Shown here one piece after another: positions 1 to 11,599 of a DNA stretch of 64,000 nt (its first letter is position 1; each line of letters opens with the position of its first letter). Under the pieces are notes generated by a model. The model did not search any database. It was not told where the DNA came from and saw only the letters and a list, made by a program, of their open reading frames with translations. The stretch comes from Xiphydria camelus (Eukaryota; Arthropoda; Insecta; Hymenoptera; Xiphydriidae), in NCBI GenBank assembly GCA_963678675.1, contig OY783191.1:12610562-12674561 (forward strand), read 5' to 3'. Both the position numbers and the translations under genes were made by a program.

Positions 1-56
1 CAAGTCAATGCAAACATAGGTATTCAGTCGCGATGCTACGAAACCCCTACGAAATT
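1..56 (+). repeat. Partial dispersed repeat at window edge
   Basis: Bases 20-48 (ending GCTACGAAACCCCT) closely match 2713-2744 in the same orientation. It is the tail of a dispersed repeat cut by the window edge. No coding potential is seen. Confidence 0.5.
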
Positions 57-60
57 TGAT

Positions 61-371
61 ATTTTTTTTGCTCTTACATTTCTTTATGGGAATTTTTGGC
101 TGCCGAAGATTTTGTTCACGATTGTGGATGGATAATAATTGTCGAAAAAACATTTGAAACACTGAATGAAACAATGAAATTTGCTTTTCCATAACGCTTT
201 TAAAATGTAAATGTGCGTGAGGCAAAGTCCCATTCGTCAAAATAAACGCTTATGGTGTCAAAATACAGTGTGCTTCAAATGTTTTTTCGACAATTATCAT
301 CCAAAATTATGAACAAAATCTTCGGCAGCCAAAAATTCCAATGACGAAATGTAAGAGTAAAAAAAAATGCA
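61..371. mobile_element. Foldback MITE, ~100-bp arms
   Basis: Bases 66-166 and 264-371 are inverted copies of each other, sharing the core TTTTTGGCTGCCGAAGATTT. The spacer of ~100 bp is unique. No target-site duplication is obvious and the superfamily is unknown. Confidence 0.75.
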
Positions 372-559
372 ACGATGTTTCCAACTGTTCTTACAAATAA
401 TATTGGTTCACCTCAATAAGGAAGAAAATAATGTAAAACTATGAAAAATATTGAAACTATTATTTTATTCGGTAATGTAAACCACTTTTTATAACAAGAA
501 GTGGTTGCCATCAAATGAAAAAAAAGAGTTAATAAAGAAAAAAGAAAAAAAGAAAAACA

Positions 560-640
560 ACAAGATTTGAACCCACGACATCGAGACTCCCAGCCCGGCA
601 ACTTAACCGTTGCGCTATCGAAGCATTGGTGATATAATGT
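560..640 (-). repeat. tRNA-derived SINE fragment
   Basis: On the minus strand there is an A-box-like TAGCGCAACGG followed after ~30 bases by a B-box-like GGTTCAAATCT, the spacing of an internal pol III promoter. The acceptor and T stems do not pair, so this is not a functional tRNA. A SINE head or tRNA pseudogene is the best reading. Confidence 0.45.
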
Positions 641-802
641 ACGCCAATTCCAGACACTTGGAACGCGCGCACGCGACGCGATTCTCAAAAATTTGTTTCT
701 CAAAGCACTGTTCAATGAAATTGAATCAATTTCGTTGATCAACTAAAAGTAGAACCGTTTACCTAGGAGGCGCTGGAAAGACGCTAATGGAAATAAGATA
801 AT

Positions 803-2690
803 GCATACACGGAAATAACTCTGTTGCGAATGTCGCATGAGAACTTACCATGCGGAAAGAGCAGCATCTATTCTGTACGAAGATCGCCTCGATTCGTGCA
901 ATTCCGGTATGAGAATCTCTAGTCCGAATAACGCCGGAAAGCGATGCGAAGAAGGCATGCACACCGATACCCTGAACGCACCAACACTTCGATGCTGAAA
1001 ACGCATGGAGTATTCCGTGCTAAATTGGCACGGGTCTCGAGCGTTTTTGAGATTTTCGGACAAATTTTTTAATTTTTTAGTATTTTAAAATTATTTGCAA
1101 ATATTTTTATAGATATTTTCGTCAAATTTCCCATTGTCGGGAATTTTATATGTCGGTAATTTTGTAATATCTGAAATTTTATTTTTCAGTAATTATTTAA
1201 TCGGTCATTTTACTTTTTTTGAATTTTCAGTCGTTACAAATTGAAAATCAAATTAAAAACCAAAACTATACTATCCTTCATCAAAAAAAAGTCCTCCAAA
1301 ACTCCTGTATTTTTTGAAAAAAGTCCTCTATATTTGACAGAATGTGTGGAAATTAAAAACATTCCAAATAATTTTGAGGAACTTTAAAAGAATAAGTGAA
1401 AGTTTAAGAGATTTCATGGAATATTAAAATATTTAATGGGATTTCGTGAAATTTTAAGATTGATATTTAATTGAAATTTAATTTCAAAAAACTTCAAGGA
1501 ATTTAAAAGGAGTTACAAAATTTTCGTAAATTTGAGATTTTTACAAATTTTAAGTAATTTGAAGCAATTTTTAATTTCAAAACATTTGAAGTGATATTAT
1601 ACAAAATTTTTGAAAAATTTCAATAGTATTATTATTGAAAATTTGTTCAAACTTTTAATAGTCTTCTGTCATGGAAATTCGGCTGAAAATCAGGGAAAAG
1701 TCAGTGAAATGTCAGGGAAATTGAAAAATTTAATTTTGTGGCCACCCTGTATAACAAAATATTAATTCGTTACATTATACAAAACTTTGTAAGTATCTCC
1801 TTTTTTACGACGTCCTAAAAACGTCCTGAGTCAAGCTAAATAGCATCCTATAAACATACAATGTTTCAAAGATGTTTTAGGACGTATTTGGAACATTGAA
1901 CGTTTTTAGCCTGACTTAGAACGTATTTTTGGACGTTCTAAAAACGTCTTTTAAACATTACGTCCTAAAACGTATTTAGAACGTTTTAAAAAGTTAAATA
2001 CTAATAAACACATTTATCCTTAAATTATATAATTTGTGTTAAACTATCAATCTTTATTTCAAGCAATGGTTAAAAATAAGACGAATTTTATTAAGTAGAA
2101 TATAATTTCGTTCATTTAATAACATTCAGAATTTCAAACACATGGAATTTGAAGGTTATGTTTCCAATTGCACAAAACTATTATAAATCTCTAATATGTA
2201 TTATAAACTCCTACCTTATTACAGGGATTCCACACTAGCAGCAGTAAGAACAACTTAAAAAAGTTTCCAATGTTAACTTGCTATACAACACACAATTTTC
2301 CATATAAAAGACAGCACTGATTTCACATAAGCGTCCACGGCGTCCACGAAAATCCAAAACATTAAACAAAACTGAACAAGACGGGTGGACGCGTTCCCTT
2401 GACGCCTATGGCAACCCCAGGCATGCGCAGTCCGAAAATCTCAAAAACGCTCGGGACCCGTGCCATTTTCGCACGGAATACTCCTTGGCTTTTCAGCACC
2501 GAAGTGTTGGTGCGTTCAGCGTATCGGTGTGCATGCCTTTACCGCATGGGATAATTTGATACTTCGTTTGCACGGTTACCGACCGATGATTGCAATCGTT
2601 TCGTACTTTCTCCGCATCGAACACTCGCCTATCAAAATAGTAATAGCGCCCCATGCGACATTCGCAGCAGAGTTCTTTCCGTGTAGGTAC
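803..2690. repeat. Head-to-head inverted pair of a ~260-bp repeat
   Basis: 803-1060 (minus) and 2431-2690 (plus) are diverged inverted copies that share the stretch starting TCCGAAAATCTCAAAAACGC and CATGCGACATTCGCA. They surround ~1.4 kb of AT-rich DNA. The arms are open in more than one frame but match no family I know, and I treat them as non-coding. The stretches 1070-1796 and 1996-2430 show only AT-rich sequence. Confidence 0.6.
1797..1995. repeat. ACGTCCTAAA inverted/direct motif array
   Basis: The motif ACGTCCTAAA and its complement TTTAGGACGT recur about nine times in ~200 bases in both orientations, with variants such as AGAACGTTTT. The layout resembles subterminal binding-site arrays of DNA transposons, but no terminus was identified. 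Confidence 0.5.
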
Positions 2691-2858
2691 TGCCTGGGCT
2701 ACTAGGTTGGCGAGGTATTCATGGTCGCTATGCTACGAAACCCCTGCAACGGAACTTCCTCTGGAACGCCGAGAGCAACCCTCAGTCTCACTGACACTCG
2801 CAGACAATTGCAGACACAAACGTCAGGGCGACGGGAGTGAGAGCGGTGCGACACTATA

Positions 2859-3313
2859 CAGGGTGATTCAAAATGGGCACACTTCCTCTCGTAGAGAGAT
2901 TCTTCGCAAAAAACTGAACCGAAAGTTCCTGTACAAAATTTTTGTGCTCCGCCTAGTTTACAAGATAATCCAGTTCGAAACTATCCAATCCAAAGTCAGA
3001 TTCAAGGGACAACCAGGGCCGTGATAACTGGGGCCAACTTCATAAGACTGACAGACAAATTATGTATCGCGATAAAGTCGAATGCGAAACAGATAGGACT
3101 AACTATAGAATGCTTACTCACTAATCTTATGAAGTTGGCCCCAGTTATCACGGCCCTGGTTGTCCCTTGAATCTGACTTTGGATTGAATATTTTCGAACT
3201 GGATTATCTTGTAAACTAGGCGGAGCACAAAAATTTTGTACAGGAACTTTCGGTTCAGTTTTTTACGAAGAATCTCTCTACGAGAGGAAGTGCGCCCATT
3301 TCGAATCACCCTG
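2859..3313. mobile_element. TA-flanked MITE with 190-bp TIRs
   Basis: The element runs from CAGGGTGATTC to its inverted copy GAATCACCCTG, flanked by TA at 2857-2858 and 3314-3315. The TIRs 2859-3048 and 3124-3313 differ at only a few positions. TA duplications and CAGGGTG tips fit a Tc1/mariner-type non-autonomous element. Confidence 0.88.
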
Positions 3314-4273
3314 TATTTTTCTTCTCACTTCTCCATTCATTCAGCTTAGGTGCTGACGCATGCGCACTCTACCGGACCGGTGGGAACGGAGCGGACATAT
3401 ATTTCTGTCCTTTCGACCCTTGGTTGTCAAATAAGAACTCTCTCTATCTCTCTCTCTCTCCCCGAAACTTTAATTAAACGTATCTCGAAAAATATAGCCT
3501 GTTCGAAAAAGTCACCGAGAACTTTTCTGAAGGTGATTTTACGAGGAATCGAATGGTGGTTTTTAAAATTTTGTAAAATAATGTTCTTGTATAAATTTTG
3601 AAATGTAAATATTTTGAAGAACGATACTGTTAATACAAAATGCTTAAAATAAAAAAAAAATTATCTCATAATGTAGATTCAACCTTTCCACGTGAATTGA
3701 TATAAAAGAAAGTAACAAATATGCATTTTTCAATTTCTTACGATTTTTTAGTCTTCGAATTATTCCAACATCTTCATCCCCTCATAGCGCTTAGGATATT
3801 GCATAAAAATGACAAAGTCATAGAACTTTTTTACGTATTTTCACCTACTCTACAACTTTTATTTAAACCATTTTTTCATTTTCTTTAGTCTTCGCGAAAT
3901 ATTTTAAAACATTGGTGTCCGGGAGTGGTTTTTATTGTTTTTCTCGGCTTCCGAGGGGTTGTGAATCTTGGGATTTTGGGGGTAGTTTTGAAACACCTTC
4001 ATGTAACTTCAATCTCAAATTCAGCCAGGAGACTCAAAATGTTAGGTTCAGAGCTATTTTTACTGGACTATATACCCCGTTTGCGGACCTGGGCGATAGC
4101 CCAGAAACGACCTTTGACCTTCCGGGTGATACGACCGTTCTACCTGCGTCCTGCTAATGCGTCCTTTATGACGCATTCCGGGCCTTTCCGGCCCTTGAAC
4201 TGTCGGCAGGCTAGCGCATGCCGACTCGGCTGCAACCCACGCGTTACATCAGTAATATTAATCGTAGTTATTC
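3314..4273 (+). other. Unrecognised stretch with a GC-richer open frame
   Basis: Nothing is recognised at 3314-3900. Bases 3925-4278 hold an open frame of 117 codons in sequence clearly more GC-rich than its surroundings, but a second frame is also open (3912-4157) and no domain is visible. It is listed as unexplained sequence, not as a gene. Confidence 0.25.
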
Positions 4274-4278
4274 TATAA

Positions 4279-4537
4279 TTGAAGGGCTTATTGGAAAAAC
4301 ATGACAAGCCACACTCTGTTCAAAAATAAATAGTTTACTGTGTATTAGTCCCCTGTGTTATTTTTTCATACTTTAAGATTATAGACGTTAATATATGAGC
4401 TAGAGTAAATTTGTTAAAAACACTGAAGGGTTATATTAATCAAATATGCATTTTACAGACTTTTATGAAACTTCAAAGCTCGTCTTCTCAATAAAAAGAA
4501 TTTGTGGCTTGTCACGTTTTTCCAATAAGCCCTTCAA
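4279..4537. mobile_element. 259-bp MITE with TATAA duplication
   Basis: The ends TTGAAGGGCTTATTGGAAAA and its inverted copy are perfect for over 20 bases, and the TIR extends through ACAAGCCACA. TATAA flanks both sides (4274-4278 and 4538-4542). The interior is AT-rich without coding potential. Confidence 0.85.
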
Positions 4538-4542
4538 TATAA

Positions 4543-5454
4543 TTTATATTAACCTTTTGACTGGTATGCTCGTTAAGTCTATCCCGAAAAAAATTTAACT
4601 GATGTTCAGTTCTTATGAAACTACATCAGGGATTCCTTGTGTTATTAAATAAGAATTCGAAATCAAAATTTTATAAATAAAAATTACTTATTCCATATAT
4701 GGTGGATGAAATTTCGAAAAATCTAATCATCCAAATCCTGTTACATATGTCTTTGGAAGATTCATTAAAATTTGGTTACCAGTAATTTTTTTTAAATGTA
4801 ACAAGTTTAAATGAATATTTTAAGTTCGGACCCTCTTTTTTACATTCTGAATATTTTAAATATTCTACTTTATAGATAATTTTTTAAAACGCAGAAGTAA
4901 ATTTCATGCTTCGAAATGTTAGATCATTGAATACGAACCATCGTTTAGATACCAAATACGTATTCAGTTTTGCAAAAAATCCCTCATACTAAGTTTTATA
5001 AAAATTGACCAATTTATTACATTTTTCGAAATTTCGTCCACCATCAGTCGTTTTGAATTTGTTCATCTTGACCCCGAATACATATTCAGTGACCCAAAAA
5101 ACACTTGCATACGAATTTCCACGAAAATCTCGTTGACTGGGAGAAAATAAAAGGACGTACGCCATACGACGAGAGTGCCCTTTTGAACACGTCTTTTCTT
5201 CCATCCTATGGCATCAATACCAGTCAAGAAGATAAAAAATGAAAATAATTTAGTATACATTTTAATTATACAATTTTTAATAATAAAACTGAATTTCCAG
5301 AAACCGATATATCAAAACAGAACAAATTTAATAATAACATAATATCTGGACAACATAATCTAGTTGCTATCGTTCTGTCAGAGGTTTTATTATCAGCGAG
5401 CTTCGCAGTAAGACAGTGTTTGAGCGGGCAATTAACCGCTTAATAAGCATCTGC
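4543..5454. other. AT-rich DNA, nothing recognised
   Basis: This is AT-rich sequence with small open frames on the minus strand (e.g. 4989-5260) that overlap each other in different frames and lack recognisable motifs. Confidence 0.5.
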
Positions 5455-5457
5455 TTA

Positions 5458-5772
5458 GGCCGGGTGTTCACCGGACCGGGCCGATCACGATCGTTCCGAC
5501 CGAAATATGTCCACCGGATTCGATCAGTACGATTATGGTCGGATGATTATGTACATTCGCGGAGAGACCACACTGATCGGGAGCCAACTGCCGATTATGA
5601 TCGTGCACGCAGCGTCTTGTACGACTAATGTCGCCCGACTGCAATCGGTCACGACTGAAATCGAGTCAGTGGACACGTGCGTACCGGTTGAGATATATTT
5701 ATGTAAACGATCTTCATCGCGCGATCGAAATCTGGACGATTGTGGTCGGCCCGATCCGGTGGATACCCGGCC
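5458..5772. mobile_element. PIF/Harbinger-type MITE, TTA duplication
   Basis: TTA at 5455-5457 and 5773-5775 flanks inverted ends GGCCGGGTGTTCACCGG / GGCCGGGTATCCACCGG. The 3-bp TTA duplication is the PIF/Harbinger signature. A shorter relative with the same ends lies at 37004-37179. Confidence 0.85.
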
Positions 5773-5790
5773 TTATTCAACGCACCCTAT

Positions 5791-6011
5791 TAAATATTCT
5801 TTTTATAACACGTGCATCGAAAGTGGTGCTTTTCATGCTAGTTTTACGGGATGAAAATAGCAAATTGCACGCTAGGATAGAAAAGTTGAGCTCGCGCATG
5901 CGCAGTTTATACTTGCTTCACTTTCGTCCCTTGGGTAAATTTTCGTTCACTTTCGTCCCTGAAAACTAGCATGAACAGCACCACTTGCATTCACTTGTTA
6001 TAAAAAATATC
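5791..6011. mobile_element. Foldback MITE (5.8 kb)
   Basis: Arms of about 70 bases are inverted copies: CTTTTTATAACACGTGCAT plus GTGGTGCTTTTCATGCTAG on the left, and their complements ending at ~6010. The centre contains an imperfect direct repeat of a CTTTCGTCCCT motif. Confidence 0.7.
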
Positions 6012-6135
6012 GTGTGCAACACGGACCAAAGTTGGCGCCGACGAGTGTGATTGCAGCCCTCGCTTCGCTCGGGCAACAAACTTCACACTCGCGTCGGCAA
6101 TCGCCAATTTTCAGCCCTTGTTGCACAATATACGA
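6006..6135. mobile_element. Short hairpin element
   Basis: Arms of ~50 bases (GTGTGCAACACGG...GACGAGTGTGA) pair with 6083-6135. It directly abuts the preceding foldback. The loop contains CCCTCGCTTCGCTCGGGC, itself a small hairpin. Confidence 0.6.
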
Positions 6136-6349
6136 TTAAATAATTATAGCTCCTAAAGCAAGATATTTTCGAAAAAAAACTACTTCTAATTACAGTATAA
6201 CTTGTGAATAGCGGACCTCCAGATAGAGGAGTTCCCCCTCCGTCACGCTTCACTGAGCACGGAAGCTTCCCCCTACTCAAAGATGCGTCTGAGCGCGTCA
6301 GAATTTTTCCGAGCACCTTCAGGGCCGCGTTCATAAAGTTTACTCTTTA

Positions 6350-6460
6350 ACGCAGAGTTAACTAGAGTTAACTCTATAGCGTTCAGAAACTCGAATATTG
6401 CCGGAAGTACCAACAGAGTAAACCGTTCATGAATTCGATAGAGTTAACTCTGGAGTTAAC
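6350..6460. promoter_or_regulatory. Subterminal AGAGTTAACTCT palindromes (left)
   Basis: The palindromic motif AGAGTTAACTCT and half-site variants occur about four times (6354-6377 and 6438-6461). The same motif recurs just inside the right end (~9759-9795). Position and symmetry fit binding sites for the element's own Myb-like or transposase protein. Confidence 0.6.
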
Positions 6461-6584
6461 TATTTTTACCCACATCAAACAGGTTGGTAGAAGTAACTCG
6501 TCATGCGCAGAGACTCGACCCGCGTAAATAGGTATTCACGTGGTGACCGCACTGGTTAATAAAGAGGTTATAATATTTTGGAAA

Positions 6585-7527
6585 ATGTCAGAATATAAGA
6601 ATTATATAATAATTACTAATGAAGACGGAAACCAGATTTTAAATAGTGAGGGATTTACATTAATTCAAAATGTAAAAGGTAAGGTTATTTTCTACTTTGT
6701 TAAGAAAGTATTACAGTTTTAACGTGATGAATCCAAATTTTTCATCGGCATGAGACTACAATTGAGAAACCCAAAAATTTGCAGATAAAACATTGATGTA
6801 TGCCAACATCGAAACACAGAGTCCTAGCAATGAAAATTCTGTGCCGCTACAAAATTATTCAGGTTCATCGCAAGAAGATGATGGCACTGACACCACTAAA
6901 AGTGATTCCAATCGTTGGACACATGATGCTATAGTAGCATTAACCATGCAATATAAAAGGAACATAAAACAGTTCCAGTCATCGACGATACGGAATGAAG
7001 CTGTGTGGAAAAAAATTTCTGGGAATCTAAAAGAACAGAACTTAATGTACACTGCCAAGCAATGCGATTTTAAGTTTAAAAATCTAAAAAAGAAGTATCA
7101 CGCTAAAGTAGATAACATGAAAGCAACGGCAAGCGGTGCTGCTGCCATACGATTTGAATATTTCGAATTATTTGACGAAATATTTGGGCGGAAGCCTAAT
7201 GTAGTTCCTCTGGCAATCGCTTCTTCTTCAAGGGGCGTAGGAATCGAATCGGAGGTAGATGTCAAAGATGAAAATATTTTAGAAAAGGCAAAGAATGACG
7301 AAAATGTTAATGCAAAAAAAGTTCTGAAGAGGAGCATTCGAAGCGATGAAATACCGCAGAGGATGTATAAACGAAACAAAGTAGAGCATCTGTTCAGTCA
7401 CTTGGATAATATGAATACTAAGAAAGAAGAAGAAAGAAGTAGAAGACATCAAGAGCTAATTGCAGTCCAAGAAAAGGCAATAGACGTTTTCAGCCAGAAA
7501 ATGGATCTATTAATAAAAAAATTATAA
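6585..7527 (+). CDS. Harbinger ORF1, Myb/SANT-like protein (2 exons)
   Basis: In PIF/Harbinger elements this accessory protein binds DNA and helps bring the transposase to the nucleus and the element ends. Exons are 6585-6678 and 6785-7527; the intron 6679-6784 starts GTAAGG and ends TTTGCAG, and splicing keeps one frame of 278 residues. A trihelix/Myb-like region covers about residues 70-150, with RWTHDAIVAL, AVWKKI and QCDFKFKNLKKKY as helix landmarks. The C-terminal ~60 residues are highly charged and probably helical. An in-frame ATG at 6540 is possible; I prefer 6585. It converges on the transposase gene, with ~650 bp of AT-rich DNA between the two stops. Confidence 0.8.
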
Positions 7528-8175
7528 TTTTTATTTCGAAGTTAAAAACGTTAAAATTGTTATTGATAAATACTTCGAAACATCAAATGGATGATATATC
7601 CATACTATTTCTTATTTTTTTAATGTTGAAGGCGGAATCAATGGAATGCTGTGATGTATTATGTTTAGAAGTTTCATAAGGATTAAACTTTTGTGCAATC
7701 TTTCGTCTGATGATAGAACTACCTTAATACTGCTTAGTAATGTGTTAAAAACTGCTTCTTAACTAGTATTACGAAGTAAATGTGACCAAAGGGAGTTATA
7801 GTAGTAGTAATGTAACCAAAGGTATTAATACTACATAATAATATGCGCAATACATATATTTTTTGTTCGTAAGTATGATACTGTTTATTACAAATAAAAC
7901 ATTTCAATATTACATGTTATTTATTATTCTTGTTACATATAGCCTAAAATATACGTCAACGTGTACTACTATGGCATCTATGATAATTATATATACAATT
8001 TTTTTTCTCGGAAGGAGCTCATTTTCAAATCGTTTCCATATTATAAACATTCGAACAACGTTCATGAACATTTATGAGAACATTCGAGTGGGGCGACATA
8101 ATATGAACGAGATAAGAACTATAAAAATATGTAACAGTTAGTCGGATCTTTTAACGTTCTTAAAATATTCACGTG
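7528..8175. other. Intergenic DNA between the convergent Harbinger genes
   Basis: This is AT-rich sequence of ~650 bases. Several AATAAA-like motifs could serve either gene. A 92-codon open frame at 7863-8141 has low-complexity composition and no recognisable motif. Confidence 0.5.
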
Positions 8176-9676
8176 CTACTGGGGACGATAAAGATTATTA
8201 GCAAGATTATTCCTCTTTTCATTACCACTAATTTCTTGGTAACAACCACGAATGTCGTGTACTGGGTTTTCATTCACATCGTTATCAACTTCTATTCCTT
8301 GATTAATATACTCTGGGATATTCATATCGTTATGATCTAAGCAAATATTATGTATAACGCACGCTGCCAAAACTGTCCCTGGTATTAAATCTGTGCGATT
8401 CATGTCTAAATATTTAAGTCTCCTAAATCGTCCTTTCAGGAGAGCAAACGCTCGTTCAATAACTTGCCTAGTTCTAGATACACTTTCATTGAATTGACGT
8501 TGAACTGCATTTAAGTTTCCATTATCGATATACGGTGGGATTAGCCATTGCAATACAGGGTAAGCTTTATCTCCTAATAAAAATTCATCCCTTGGAAAGT
8601 AGCGATTTGTATTTGCTATAATATACCTGTATATATCTGAGTTTCTAAAAATCCTTACATCACTCACGGAACTTGGGTACCCAATAAAACAATCTATAAA
8701 TTTCAAAGATGCGTCACAAATTCCTTGCAATGTAATAGCGTAGAAGCATTTCTGGTTGATATAAGTCTCCGCATCTTCTTTAGGAGCTTTAATTGAAATG
8801 TATGATCCATCTATTGCACCAATTACATTAGAGATATTTGAAATTCTTTCGAATCTTGCTGTAGTTTCCTCAATTTCTATACCACGTGGCCATTTTATTA
8901 TGTTTGGAGAAATTATGCACAGAGCATTAATTACTCGTACAAAGCATACTGATAATGATGACTTCGCCATATCAAATTTTTCACCAACGGATCTAAAAAC
9001 ATTTTCATAATTTATAACTACTGTACTTAAAATCTCAAGTATGATTTCAAAGAGTTGGAAATTAAGAAAACCCTTTGTTGTAGATTGACATACAGATTAC
9101 TTAAGAAGTGAACAAACTAATGAATTAATTTCTGAACTGTAATTATGACTATGGTTTATAGATGGCAACTGCATTCAATGATAGAATATTGAAGCATCGA
9201 TGTTATCATACCTGTATGAATCAGAAGTGGCCAATATCCAAATTACTGAAAGTAATTGTTTACGCGGGTCTATCGGCGGATGACCAGTCTGTTTGTTTTC
9301 TTCCTCCTTTATTAATAATGGGCCAACTTGTCCCAGTAAATATTCAAAAGCTTCAAACGATAATCTGAAATGACTTTGAAACTCCATGCGGGTGTAATTT
9401 GCCACAACATTTTCCATGTATCCTACAATACGCGTAGGCTTTTCTTTTATTTCGGCCGCTACTAATATTTCATATTCTTCGTCGTCGTCAGATTCTTCCT
9501 AAAACATAAAATAAGATATAATTCGTGAAAAAATGTAATCCTTTTCAATTATTTATAGTATAATTTGAAAGCAGAATATGTATATATGTCATTGTACTCA
9601 CATTAATAGACATTATTAAGTTCTTTGCAAAAGACATGACAGTGAAATATGCAACTTTTTTAATGTTCTCCGCCAT
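8176..9676 (-). CDS. Harbinger DDE transposase (3 exons)
   Basis: HARBI1-like nuclease that cuts and rejoins the element. Exons (minus) are 9676-9602, 9498-9212 and 8992-8176; introns 9499-9601 (GTGAGT...TTTTAG) and 8993-9211 (GTATGA...TTTTAG). The 1179 joined bases give 392 residues without interruption, the usual family length. Catalytic residues by motif are D182 in GAIDGSY, D262 in LLGDKAYP and E300 in VIERAFALLKGRF. The linking segment across the second intron (SYRSVGEKFDMAKSSL) is typical of the helix-turn-helix region. The start is MAENIKK; a second in-frame Met lies 13 residues on. No frameshift or stop is seen, so it may be functional. Confidence 0.88.
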
Positions 9677-9751
9677 CCTGAAAGGTTATGAGACCACTAC
9701 TTCTCCGTTCTCCTTGTTTACTCAAGCATTACTCTGGGTCGTTCACAAACG

Positions 9752-9831
9752 TGATGTATTCTCAGAGTTAACTCCCCCTTCGCTTAACTCTACTCTAACC
9801 CTACTCGGAGCAAACTTTATGAACGTAGCCC
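9752..9831. promoter_or_regulatory. Right end and subterminal sites of Harbinger
   Basis: It contains CAGAGTTAACTCC and two TTAACTCTAC-type half sites followed by the terminal repeat (AAACTTTATGAACG). It mirrors the left end at 6322-6460. Confidence 0.65.
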
Positions 9832-9839
9832 AGATAGTA

Positions 9840-10770
9840 AAATCAGAGAGTTTGTGATTTCGCACATATTTAAGCGTCTTATTTTGACAAAATATTACTC
9901 AAAGAAACTGAAAATTCTACAGTTGCCTATTTTTACATATTTATATTGATGTAAGTTAAAAAAAATACGTCTTCATTATTGACTTCCATACAAGTTGAAT
10001 GATCTGCGCACGCTGATCTGCAGTTGAATCGCTGAATTGGTAGATTCTGTTATTTGGAGGTGAGCGACGTCTTTATATCGACGCGACACATACGCGTGAC
10101 AATCAGCTCCAGAACAATAAAGTGGGGGCCGTGATTTCCCCTCATTTTATTTATTTTCGCCCCGAGATTTTGGCTATCTGCAGGTTGTACTGTATTAACT
10201 TTTATTTTTAACTAGGAGTAACCCTATATAAAGATACGGCGCTATTTCTGAACATTCCGTAGATGTGTATTTTTAAAAACTAGTAACGCATCAAACTTAG
10301 ATTTCTTATGAAACTGAAACAAATCTGATCGAGTCTCTTCAATGGGAACTTCTTCAAGTGCATGTCACGTACTTGAATGTTTTAATGGTATAAAAGATTC
10401 AACGAAGGACAAAAGGATGTGGATGACGATCAGCGTTCTGTATGTTCGATATCAGAAGTATCAAAAGCCTCGATTGAAGGTGACGACACCTTGTTTACGA
10501 TTTACGTAAACACAGAACCCCTGCCTGACGTGGCATCATGCCGAATGGCCTCGAGGATGCCATTTGTGAGCCTCTTGAGGGAGTGATGCCCCGGCAGGCT
10601 GAGGATAGCTGCTCGAAGGATTCGAGCAGGAAGTCAGCGAAGATCCTTTAGCGACGGCAAACCGTTTCTAACACGATTGAGGCTCGTGCAAAGGACTAAA
10701 AAGAAGCGCAGTGCACATCCGACGGCGAGACTCGAGAGGCTATACAGAGTGAGAATTTATATCTACGAAA
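9840..10770. other. No gene recognised
   Basis: The left part is AT-rich. From ~10500 the sequence is more GC-rich, with a small hairpin (TACGATTTACGTAAAC) and CTGCTCGAAGGATTCGAGCAG. No frame longer than 60 codons, TIR pair or known motif was recognised. Confidence 0.4.
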
Positions 10771-10774
10771 AATA

Positions 10775-11375
10775 GTAAATATAATATAGACGATTTTTTG
10801 TGGAAATATAAACGAAGGGTATCATTGTGATTGGTCGTGGTGGATAGGAGGGGTTAAGCAGGATAATTGCCAGTAATGAAACACTTCAATCAGGTAGGTA
10901 GCCTGATTCTTACCAGATTCTAGTTCTAGTTCAAATTAGGTGTACCTACGTATACCTGATTACAGAGAGACAATTGCTAGTAATGAAACACTTCAATCAG
11001 GTAGGTAGCCTGATTCTTACCAGATTCTAGTTCTAGTTAAAATTAAGCGTACCTACGTATGTGTACCTTATTACAAAGGTGGGTAGGAGAGTGGGTGAGT
11101 AAGAGAGTGAGTGAATATCAATATTCAGTAGCTTTACTACGTTAGGCTTCAAATGCCAACTGTAACATTTAATTCTATACCTCGTACGTATAAGCTGGGA
11201 TAGGTACTCTTGATTTTAACCAGAATTAGAGTTAAATCTGGTAAGAATCAGCATACCTTTCTCAGTTCAAGAGCTTCATCATTAGTTGCCGATCCTGTTT
11301 AACCTCTCCTACCTACCACGACCAATGAACGATGACGCTCATCATTTATAGTTACAAAAATCGTATACGTTATGT
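10775..11375. mobile_element. Imperfect inverted-repeat element with internal duplication
   Basis: The left arm from ~10775 (GATTGGTCGTGGTGGATAGG) pairs with the right arm ending ~11375 (CCTACCTACCACGACCAAT). Inside the left arm a ~107-bp unit is tandemly duplicated (about 10868-10973 and 10974-11080, both containing ATGAAACACTTCAATCAGG). The right arm has a single diverged unit, so the duplication postdates the palindrome. Confidence 0.7.
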
Positions 11376-11599
11376 TTGCTATGTTGCTGGTCTAATGAAT
11401 AACGCTGTATACAGGATCTTACCGTCTAATGTTGACATAGGATGATATGGTTCGTAGCGGTTTGTAGACGAGAAAGTTTGGCGGATGACGCATACGTATA
11501 AAGTAGCCCCTAGACGGTCAATATATTGATTCAATATGTATTGATCAATATATTGAAGGTCTCATCAATACGCTTCAATATAGCTTCAATACGACGACT

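Larger units (their letters stand above)
6322..9831. mobile_element. Harbinger transposon, both genes open
   Basis: Inverted ends GGGCCGCGTTCATAAAGTTT (left) and GGGCTACGTTCATAAAGTTT (right, complement) bound 3.5 kb. Inside are two convergent spliced genes: a Myb/SANT-like protein (+) and a DDE transposase (-), the established two-gene plan of PIF/Harbinger. Both frames stay open across inferred introns, so this copy may be autonomous. The bases beside the tips (TCA and AGA) do not form a clean 3-bp duplication, so the exact tip or the duplication has changed. Confidence 0.9.

Noticed and set aside
803..2690. An LTR pair around 1.4 kb
   Set aside because: The two 260-bp copies face opposite ways and there is no primer-binding site or coding region.
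3350..3601. An 83-codon frame
   Set aside because: It crosses a CT-rich tract in AT-rich DNA and has no recognisable motif.
8798..9010. A 70-codon plus-strand frame
   Set aside because: It is antisense to the Harbinger transposase exon and has no motif of its own.
9162..9368. A 68-codon plus-strand frame
   Set aside because: It lies opposite transposase exon 2 and the start of intron 2.
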